Source: Flavobacteriales bacterium CG_4_9_14_3_um_filter_32_8 (lineage in GTDB: Bacteria; Bacteroidota; Bacteroidia; Flavobacteriales_E; Vicingaceae). From it: DNA of 9,148 bases. The stretch lies in NCBI GenBank assembly GCA_002790175.1, contig PFUQ01000018.1, forward strand, positions 1-9,148, in the 5' to 3' direction. The notes beneath the pieces are model-generated. The model was not told where the DNA came from, did not search any database, and saw only the letters and a list, made by a program, of their open reading frames with translations. Shown here piece after piece: positions 1 through 4,607 of the stretch (position 1 is its first letter; each line of letters starts with the position of its first letter). The translations under genes and the position numbers were made by a program.

Positions 1-85
1 TAATCCCGATTTAGTAATACCCAAATTTGGGCTATTGAAAATAGCTAAATTTGTTGGTATTACTTATATCGTAGAAAATTTGTGA
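1..85 (+). CDS. C-terminal end of an unidentified protein (5' end outside the window)
   Basis: Reading from base 2, the plus strand is open for 27 codons and ends in TGA at 83-85. The peptide begins NPDLVIPKFGLL and ends in VENL. It alternates hydrophobic, basic and turn residues in a way that looks coded rather than random. The stop lies 10 bases before the purH stop on the opposite strand, which is the usual spacing of two convergent genes. A small AT-rich hairpin overlaps the stop. The fragment is too short to assign to a family, and 85 bases without a stop in one frame can occur by chance in AT-rich DNA, so confidence is limited. Confidence 0.4.
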   Translation, partial: NPDLVIPKFGLLKIAKFVGITYIVENL

Positions 86-91
86 ATTTTC
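74..91. terminator. possible bidirectional terminator hairpin between convergent genes
   Basis: GAAAATT (74-80) and AATTTTC (85-91) are perfect inverted arms around the loop TGTG. The hairpin sits exactly where the upstream plus-strand gene and purH meet. The stem is AT-rich and only 7 bp, with no long T-tract, so it would be a weak terminator at best. Confidence 0.3.
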
Positions 92-95
92 CGGG

Positions 96-1619
96 TTAAT
101 GACGAAAGTGACGAATTCCTGTTATTACCATTGCAACTTGATGTGCATTACAATAATCGATAGATTCTTTATCTTTAATAGATCCTCCAGGTTGTACTAT
201 TGCCGTTATTCCAGCATTATCTGCTATTTCTACACAATCAGGAAAAGGGAAAAAAGCATCTGAAGCCATTACTGCTCCTTTTAAATCAAAACCAAATGCT
301 TTTGCTTTTACTATGGCTTGATTTAGGGCATCTACTCTTGAAGTTTGACCAGTTCCACTAGCTAATAATTGTTCGTTTTTTGCGAAAACAATGGTATTTG
401 ATTTGGTGTGTTTTACTAATTTATTGGCAAATTCTAAATCAATAATTTCTTGTGGTGTTGGTTTCTTTTCAGTTACTGAAGTAAAATCAGCTCTATTTGC
501 GGTTCTAAAATCTTTATCTTGTTCTAACACTCCGTTTAAAGCAGTTCTAAATTGTTTTTTTGGTAATTCAACATTTTTTTGAACTAAAATAACTCTGTTT
601 TTTTTCTCTTTTAGTGTTGCTAATGCAGCATCTTCATAAGCTGGGGCAATAATCACTTCGCAAAATAATTTATTAACTTCGGTTGCTGTTGCTTTGTCAA
701 TTTTTTTGTTGGAGATTAATACTCCTCCAAAAGCAGAAACAGGATCTCCTGCTAAAGCTGCTTTCCATGCATCTAATAAATTATCTCTGGTAGCTATTCC
801 ACAAGCGTTGTTGTGCTTTAGCACTGCAAAAGTAGGTTTGTTAGGAAATTCCGCTATTAAATTTACAGCTGCATCAACGTCTAATAAATTGTTATAGGAT
901 AATTCTTTGCCATGCAATTTATCGAACATGGCATCTAAATTTCCATAAAAAACACCTTGTTGATGAGGATTTTCACCATATCGCAAGGTTTGTGACTGAA
1001 GAATACTTTGTTTAAAAACCTTATCTTCTCCATCATTAAACCAATTAAAAATAGCAGTATCGTAATGCGATGAAATATTAAAAGCAGTTTTTGCTAATTG
1101 TTTTCTATCTTCAAGATTGGATAGTCCATTTTTTGTAGTTAATAGATTTAATAAAAATTCGTATTGCCCTCTTGAGGAAACAATTAACACATCTTTAAAA
1201 TTTTTAGCTGCTGCCCGAATCAATGAAATTCCTCCTATGTCAATTTTTTCAATAATATCTTGTTCACCTGCTCCAGAAGCTACAGTCGCCTCAAAAGGAT
1301 ATAAATCCACAATTACTAGGTCTATTTCTGGTATTTCAAATTCTTCTAACTGAGCGATATCTCCATCCAACCCTCTTCTGCTCAATATTCCTCCGAAAAC
1401 TTTTGGGTGTAATGTTTTTACTCTTCCGCCTAAAATAGATGGATAAGAGGTTAAAGTTTCTACAGCAGTTACTGGAACTCCTAATTTTTCGATAAATTCT
1501 TGAGTACCACCAGTAGAATACATCTCAATTCCTAATTGGTGTAATTGGCGAATGATTGGTTCTAAATTATCTTTATGGAATACAGAAATAAGTGCGTTTT
1601 TAATCTTCGTTTGGCTCAT
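96..1619 (-). CDS. purH: bifunctional AICAR transformylase / IMP cyclohydrolase
   Basis: PurH catalyses the last two steps of de novo purine synthesis in the cytoplasm: formylation of AICAR with 10-formyl-tetrahydrofolate, then ring closure to IMP. Numbering from the upstream ATG at 1628, the IMP cyclohydrolase domain spans about residues 8-200, with YSTGGT (37-42), TLHPKVFGG (72-80), DLYPFE (108-113) and KIDIGGISLIRAAAKN (128-143). The transformylase domain follows, with LRYGENPHQ (215-223), KHNNACG (271-277, holding the Lys-His pair used in catalysis), DPVSAFGG (295-302), ASDAFFPFPD (455-464) and QPGGSIKD (479-486). The length (507-510 aa) is normal and the ends are complete. I prefer the start at 1619 (MSQTKIKNALISVF) because family members usually begin about this far before the ALISV strand; the ATG at 1628 adds only MCK. 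It is transcribed alone, divergent from the DUF4286 gene. Confidence 0.97.
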   Translation of the reverse strand: MSQTKIKNALISVFHKDNLEPIIRQLHQLGIEMYSTGGTQEFIEKLGVPVTAVETLTSYPSILGGRVKTLHPKVFGGILSRRGLDGDIAQLEEFEIPEIDLVIVDLYPFEATVASGAGEQDIIEKIDIGGISLIRAAAKNFKDVLIVSSRGQYEFLLNLLTTKNGLSNLEDRKQLAKTAFNISSHYDTAIFNWFNDGEDKVFKQSILQSQTLRYGENPHQQGVFYGNLDAMFDKLHGKELSYNNLLDVDAAVNLIAEFPNKPTFAVLKHNNACGIATRDNLLDAWKAALAGDPVSAFGGVLISNKKIDKATATEVNKLFCEVIIAPAYEDAALATLKEKKNRVILVQKNVELPKKQFRTALNGVLEQDKDFRTANRADFTSVTEKKPTPQEIIDLEFANKLVKHTKSNTIVFAKNEQLLASGTGQTSRVDALNQAIVKAKAFGFDLKGAVMASDAFFPFPDCVEIADNAGITAIVQPGGSIKDKESIDYCNAHQVAMVITGIRHFRH

Positions 1620-1641
1620 TTTACACATTTAAAATAAGTTG

Positions 1642-1672
1642 CAATTTTACTTCTTTTTAACCCCTAAACCAA
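1642..1672 (-). promoter_or_regulatory. possible purH promoter (Bacteroidota type)
   Basis: Read on the minus strand there is TTG (1672-1670), a 20-base spacer, then TAAAATTG (1649-1642), one mismatch from the -7 consensus TAnnTTTG of Bacteroidota. This would start transcription about 15-20 bases before the purH ATG at 1619. The match is imperfect and the region is AT-rich. Confidence 0.3.
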
Positions 1673-1739
1673 TTTGCTAATGCCTTATTTTTGTGTTTGT
1701 TGATAAGTGTTAATTTTTGTTGAAAATGTATCTGACTTA

Positions 1740-1853
1740 GTCATTGCGATGAACAGCCTGTTCCGATTTTTCGGAGAAGCAATCTTTTAATCAGATTCTT
1801 CACTTTGTTTTGTTGTTTCGAAAAATCGAAAACAAAACTTCGTTCTGAATGAC
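1740..1853. repeat. degenerate palindromic intergenic repeat element (REP/MITE-like)
   Basis: The element starts GTCATTGCGATGAAC and ends TTCTGAATGAC, so it has GTCATT/AATGAC inverted ends. Its centre is an imperfect palindrome: GAAGCAATCT (1776-1785), a 7-base loop, and AGATTCTTC (1793-1801), with one bulged C. Each half holds a further hairpin: TCCGATTTTTCGGA in the left half, and in the right half complementary runs around TTTCGAAAAATCGAAA. The motifs 'GTCATTGCGA...GAAGCAATCT' and 'GTCATTCAGAACGAAG...GAAGAATCT' are ones I recognise as dispersed intergenic repeats in Bacteroidota genomes; here one half of each type appears joined. There is no transposase and no credible coding sequence. It ends 16 bases before the -7 box of the DUF4286 gene. 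Confidence 0.6.
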
Positions 1854-1869
1854 GACAACTAAAAAACAT

Positions 1870-1877
1870 TAACTTTG
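1870..1877 (+). promoter_or_regulatory. -7 promoter box of the DUF4286 gene
   Basis: TAACTTTG matches the Bacteroidota -7 consensus TAnnTTTG exactly and ends 4 bases before the ATG at 1882. Such close spacing predicts a leaderless or nearly leaderless transcript. No good TTG (-33) lies at the usual distance; the expected place is taken by the end of the upstream repeat element. Confidence 0.5.
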
Positions 1878-1881
1878 TAGT

Positions 1882-2187
1882 ATGATAATTTACAATGTAA
1901 CCGTTAATGTTGAGGAAGAAATTCATGCCGATTGGATTGTTTGGATGAAAGAAGTTCATATTCCTGCGGTGATGAATACTGGGGTTTTTATTGAAAATAA
2001 AATTTGTAAGGTATTAAGCACCACCGAAGACGAAACAGGCCACACCTATGCGGTACAATACACTTGTTTAAGTATGGAAGATTTAGAAAACTATCAACAA
2101 AACCATGCTCCTCGTTTACAAAAAGAACATTTAGATAGGTATCAAGGAAAATTTGTTGCTTTTAGAACGTTGTTGGAGGTTATATAA
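1882..2187 (+). CDS. DUF4286 family protein
   Basis: This is a small cytoplasmic protein of 101 residues without signal peptide or membrane segment. I recognise the DUF4286 pattern: it opens with a beta strand (MIIYNVTVNVEEE), then a conserved acidic/Trp helix (ADWIVWMKEVHIPAVMNTG, 16-34), a strand segment with YAVQYTC (56-62), and a C-terminal helix with HAPRLQKEHLDRYQGKFVAFRT. The order of strands and helices suggests a ferredoxin-like or dimeric alpha/beta barrel fold, which is an inference. The length is typical for the family, whose biochemical role is not known to me. A perfect TAnnTTTG box lies just before the ATG, supporting this start. It is a single-gene unit, divergent from purH and ending in a hairpin shared with the convergent lipoprotein gene. 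Confidence 0.88.
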   Translation: MIIYNVTVNVEEEIHADWIVWMKEVHIPAVMNTGVFIENKICKVLSTTEDETGHTYAVQYTCLSMEDLENYQQNHAPRLQKEHLDRYQGKFVAFRTLLEVI

Positions 2188-2192
2188 AATCA

Positions 2193-2233
2193 AAAATTTC
2201 ATCGGATGGCTTAAAGTCATCGGATGAAATTTT
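2193..2233. terminator. bidirectional terminator hairpin between convergent genes
   Basis: AAAATTTCATC (2193-2203) pairs with GATGAAATTTT (2223-2233), and inside it GATG (2205-2208) pairs with CATC (2218-2221), with one G-G mismatch between the two blocks. A T-run follows the stem in both directions. It starts 5 bases after the DUF4286 stop and its right end overlaps the stop codon of the lipoprotein gene (2232-2234). Confidence 0.7.
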
Positions 2234-3077
2234 AAACATCCAACTTACTAGATTTATTAATCAAATTAAAACTCCTTTCTCCCGAATCATTAAAAGGACC
2301 TTCTATTAATTTTCCGTTTTTATCTAACAACTGAATTCGAATGGTATTGCTTGGTTTTTTTAATCCAGAAATCTGGTAAGCTGCCCATTTAGTAATACTA
2401 AATTCAGTTTCGTTAATCGTAACTTTTACTCTGTTTCCATTTTCTGAAATAGAAGTGTTTACTAAATAAAAATCTAAAATAGGATTTATAGTTTCTGATT
2501 GTGGTAAATAATAAAATAAATGCGGTTGATTCATGTCGAACAAGCTTTCTATATCACCTCCCAATACTGCATTTTTTAAAACACTTCCTTTATTGGTTTT
2601 GATGCTAAAGTTATTTTTATCGGTTAAAAAGGCTAAAAAAACATTATTGCCATATAGCAACTCTACTTTAATATTAGTAACAGAAAATTGGGTTAAAGAA
2701 TAGTTGTTGGCTAAATAAGAAATGGTATAATTATCAACATTATCAACCGAAAACTGCAATTGATTTATCCCTTCTGTAAATTGTTTGGTGTTTAATTGAA
2801 TGGATGCATTTTTATTATTATCCGATTTAAGTTCGGTTAATGTAATTCCGTTATTGGTTAATACTTCAATTTTTTCATCAACCATAGGCTCAATAATTTT
2901 GGGCTCGCCAGTTGAAATTGAACTATTATTTAAAGAATCAAGGTTTTGATTTTTTGCATCATTATTTGTTGAGTCACTTTTACAAGAAGTGAAACAAGAG
3001 GTAAAAATTATCAATGAAAAAAGAAGAAAATCTTTCAACTTTAAACGCTGAACTTTAAACTTTAAACTTTCTAACAT
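2232..3077 (-). CDS. putative lipoprotein of a Bacteroidota family of unknown function
   Basis: The protein has 281 residues. The N-terminus has a basic stretch, a hydrophobic core (FLLFSLIIF, 17-25) and two possible lipobox cysteines (FTSC at 28 and FTSC at 32), followed by a polar Ser/Asn/Asp linker. This predicts a lipoprotein anchored in the cell envelope. The rest looks beta-rich. The C-terminal half has LDFYLVNT (201-208), TKWAAYQISGL (229-239), LLDKNG and EGPFN (259-263). I recognise this layout from Bacteroidota proteins sometimes labelled 'phosphopeptide-binding protein'; no function is established to my knowledge. It is the second gene of an operon, with a single base between the carrier-protein stop (TAG) and its ATG, so translation is probably coupled. 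A 7-bp tandem repeat encodes residues 3-14. The only alternative start before the hydrophobic core is TTG at codon 14. Confidence 0.8.
   Translation of the reverse strand: MLESLKFKVQRLKLKDFLLFSLIIFTSCFTSCKSDSTNNDAKNQNLDSLNNSSISTGEPKIIEPMVDEKIEVLTNNGITLTELKSDNNKNASIQLNTKQFTEGINQLQFSVDNVDNYTISYLANNYSLTQFSVTNIKVELLYGNNVFLAFLTDKNNFSIKTNKGSVLKNAVLGGDIESLFDMNQPHLFYYLPQSETINPILDFYLVNTSISENGNRVKVTINETEFSITKWAAYQISGLKKPSNTIRIQLLDKNGKLIEGPFNDSGERSFNLINKSSKLDV
3037..3071. repeat. 7-bp tandem repeat inside the 5' end of the lipoprotein gene
   Basis: Five consecutive 7-base units occur here: AACTTTA, AACGCTG, AACTTTA, AACTTTA, AACTTTC. The second is degenerate and the last differs at its final base. On the coding strand they read as repeats of TAAAGTT and encode part of LKFKVQRLKLK at the N-terminus. 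Because 7 is not a multiple of 3, gain or loss of one unit would shift the reading frame. Confidence 0.8.
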
Positions 3078-3078
3078 G

Positions 3079-3600
3079 CTATAAAAAATTTAAAATCACT
3101 TGGTTTTTTTCAACAGTTTCACCTTTTTTAACAGCTATATTTTTTATTACTCCATCGGTAGGCGATTTAATACTATTTTCCATTTTCATAGCTTCTAAAA
3201 TCAACAATGTATCTCCTTTACTAACAGTATCTCCAATAGTTACTGAAATTCCTAATATCAAACCTGGCATTGGTGCTTTTAACTCAGCAACCTTGTTATT
3301 CACTAAGTTATCCATTCCTAAAGTATGTAACAATTCGTCATATTTATCTTTAATAGTAAACTTGTACTTAATCCCATTTACTTTAATAAAAAACAACTTA
3401 TCTTCCTTGTTAATGCTAAGCACTTCTACATTATATGACTTATTATTTTTTAGGACGTGAAAAACGTTTTCTTTTACTTTGATGACATCCCACTCAAATT
3501 TTTCGTTATTGATTAACCCTGAGTTTGAATTTTTTTCAATGTCTATTGTAAATTCCTTTTTATTTTCACCAACTACTTTTATACTATTCATCGAAATCAT
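3079..3600 (-). CDS. biotin carboxyl carrier protein of an acyl-CoA carboxylase
   Basis: This protein carries the biotin that shuttles CO2 between the biotin carboxylase and carboxyltransferase subunits of acetyl- or propionyl-CoA-type carboxylases in the cytoplasm. Residues 104-173 are a biotinyl (lipoyl-like) domain: ELKAPMPGLI, GDTVSKGDTL, the biotinylation motif EAMKMEN with Lys139 as the modified residue, then SPTDGVI and GETVEKNQVIL. The first 100 residues are charged beta-strand sequence (SYNVEVLSI, FIKVNGIKYKFTI), as in the N-terminal part of this carrier type in Bacteroidota. The length of 173 residues is ordinary. The start at 3600 follows a good promoter by about 11 bases; ATG at 3591 (MNSIKVV) is equally possible. 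No carboxylase or carboxyltransferase gene lies in the window, so the partner enzyme must be encoded elsewhere. The downstream lipoprotein gene shares its transcript. Confidence 0.92.
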   Translation of the reverse strand: MISMNSIKVVGENKKEFTIDIEKNSNSGLINNEKFEWDVIKVKENVFHVLKNNKSYNVEVLSINKEDKLFFIKVNGIKYKFTIKDKYDELLHTLGMDNLVNNKVAELKAPMPGLILGISVTIGDTVSKGDTLLILEAMKMENSIKSPTDGVIKNIAVKKGETVEKNQVILNFL

Positions 3601-3611
3601 TTTTATTTCAT

Positions 3612-3640
3612 CAAAGATATATATTCTGTATTACATCAAA
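3612..3640 (-). promoter_or_regulatory. promoter of the carrier-protein/lipoprotein operon
   Basis: On the minus strand TTTG (3640-3637) is followed by 17 bases and then TATCTTTG (3619-3612), a full match to the Bacteroidota -33/-7 pattern TTG...TAnnTTTG. Transcription would begin about 5 bases before the ATG at 3600 or about 15 before the ATG at 3591. Confidence 0.6.
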
Positions 3641-3653
3641 AAAACGAACTTTG
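3626..3653 (+). promoter_or_regulatory. weak candidate promoter of the alpha/beta hydrolase gene
   Basis: GAACTTTG (3646-3653) has one mismatch to TAnnTTTG and lies 17 bases after CTG (3626-3628), one mismatch to TTG. It faces away from, and interleaves with, the carrier-protein promoter in the same 70-base gap. The two mismatches keep confidence low. Confidence 0.25.
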
Positions 3654-3670
3654 GATTTATTTTATAAACG

Positions 3671-4432
3671 ATGCAATTAAATTTTAAAAAATTCGGTAAC
3701 GGTGAACCCTTAATTATTTTACATGGATTGTTTGGTTCGTTAGACAATTGGCTAACCTTCGCAAAAAAATTAGGCGAAAATTTTAAAGTATTTATCGTTG
3801 ATGCTCGTAATCACGGTCAGTCGCCACATACTGATGAATTTAATTATGAATTAATGGCTACTGATTTATATGAATTTATCCTGCAAAATAACATAGTGAA
3901 TCCCATAATTTTAGGACATTCGATGGGAGGTAAAACGGCCATGCAATTTGCCATGAATTATCCAAATCAGCTTTCAAAATTAATTGTTGCTGATATTGCA
4001 CCAAAAGCTTATCCAGTTCATCACACTGCTATTCTTAACGCACTATTATTGTTAAATTTTGAAGAAATAAAAACTCGAAAAAGTGCAGATGAAGAATTGA
4101 GTAAAACAATTACAGATTTTGCAACCCGCCAATTTTTATTGAAGAACTTGTATTGGAAAGGTGAAGATAATTTAGCATGGCGATTTAACCTTTCGGTAAT
4201 CAATGCAACTATTGAGGAAATGGGAATTGAAATTGCTCATCCTATAACTTTTAACCAACCAACACTTTTTATTAAAGGAGAAAAATCGGATTATATTTTA
4301 GAAAGTGATACTGATTTGATAAAAAAAATCTTTCCAATTGCTGAAATAAAAAGTATGAATAGTGGCCATTGGTTACATGCCGAAAACCCCACAGAGTTCT
4401 TGCAAATAGTGAATTCTTTTCTCTTGTCTTAA
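3671..4432 (+). CDS. alpha/beta hydrolase, YbfF-like esterase
   Basis: This is a complete 253-residue alpha/beta-hydrolase without signal peptide, so it should be cytoplasmic. Visible motifs are the oxyanion-hole strand ILHGLFGS (16-23), VDARNHGQSP (43-52), the nucleophile elbow GHSMGGK with Ser84, ADIAP (107-111) and NSGHWLHAENP with His233. This order, especially RNHG.SP, GHSMGGK, DIAP and GHW.HAE, closely resembles E. coli YbfF, an esterase with activity on short-chain acyl esters and acyl-CoA. As I recall, the catalytic acid in YbfF is the Asp of the DIAP motif, which would be Asp108 here; Asp207 is the alternative. The physiological substrate cannot be told from sequence. A cap region of helices (about 120-185) lies between the two halves. 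It is divergent from the carrier-protein operon, and a weak hairpin follows it. Confidence 0.92.
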   Translation: MQLNFKKFGNGEPLIILHGLFGSLDNWLTFAKKLGENFKVFIVDARNHGQSPHTDEFNYELMATDLYEFILQNNIVNPIILGHSMGGKTAMQFAMNYPNQLSKLIVADIAPKAYPVHHTAILNALLLLNFEEIKTRKSADEELSKTITDFATRQFLLKNLYWKGEDNLAWRFNLSVINATIEEMGIEIAHPITFNQPTLFIKGEKSDYILESDTDLIKKIFPIAEIKSMNSGHWLHAENPTEFLQIVNSFLLS

Positions 4433-4440
4433 TAACCAAT

Positions 4441-4464
4441 GGATTAAAAATTTCTTTTTAATTC
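4441..4464 (+). terminator. AT-rich hairpin after the hydrolase gene
   Basis: GGATTAAAAA (4441-4450) pairs with TTTTTAATTC (4455-4464) around the loop TTTC, with one G-T wobble. It begins 8 bases after the hydrolase stop. The stem is nearly all A-T, so it may be only a weak terminator. Apart from this and the promoter candidate below, I see nothing notable in the 175-base gap 4433-4607. Confidence 0.35.
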
Positions 4465-4558
4465 GATAATTAAGTGTTCTATAATTGCAACTATCTATGG
4501 GTAATCAACGTCTTTTTGTGTACAACTAAGAAATAAAATTACTTAATTAGCAACATAT

Positions 4559-4587
4559 TTTGTATCATTGTCGTAACCATAACATTG
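4559..4587 (+). promoter_or_regulatory. candidate promoter of the giant SprB-repeat gene
   Basis: TTTG (4559-4562), a 17-base spacer and TAACATTG (4580-4587, one mismatch to TAnnTTTG) resemble a Bacteroidota promoter. The spacing equals that of the stronger carrier-protein promoter in this window. A start about 7 bases downstream would leave a leader of roughly 14 bases before the ATG at 4608. Confidence 0.4.
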
Positions 4588-4607
4588 TTTTAAACAAATT
4601 TATAGTA

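Noticed and set aside
20..31. A perfect 12-base palindrome, CCCAAATTTGGG, considered as an operator.
   Set aside because: It lies inside the apparent coding end of the left-hand gene, and there is no gene start nearby for it to control.
391..1353. Plus-strand open frames of 60-80 codons inside purH (391-582, 694-897, 1117-1353).
   Set aside because: They lie fully antisense to a certain purH gene, have no recognisable family and no promoter or ribosome site.
1698..1726. TGTTGATAA (1698-1706) and TGTTGAAAA (1718-1726), resembling DnaA-box variants 20 bases apart.
   Set aside because: Neither matches the TTATCCACA consensus exactly, there is no box cluster, no AT-rich unwinding module that stands out, and no dnaA or dnaN nearby.
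1741..1959. A 72-codon minus-strand frame across the intergenic repeat and the start of the DUF4286 gene.
   Set aside because: It is made of the palindromic repeat plus antisense of the DUF4286 start; the peptide is low in information and resembles no family.
3479..3667. A 62-codon plus-strand frame antisense to the carrier-protein gene.
   Set aside because: It is hydrophobic only because it reads the opposite strand of a lysine-rich gene, and it runs through the promoter of the carrier operon.
4021..4203. A 60-codon minus-strand frame inside the hydrolase gene.
   Set aside because: It is antisense to conserved alpha/beta hydrolase sequence with no independent support.
4585..4597. The odd palindrome TTGTTTTAAACAA just before the giant gene, considered as a repressor site.
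   Set aside because: It is short and AT-only apart from two bases; such palindromes are frequent in this AT-rich gap.
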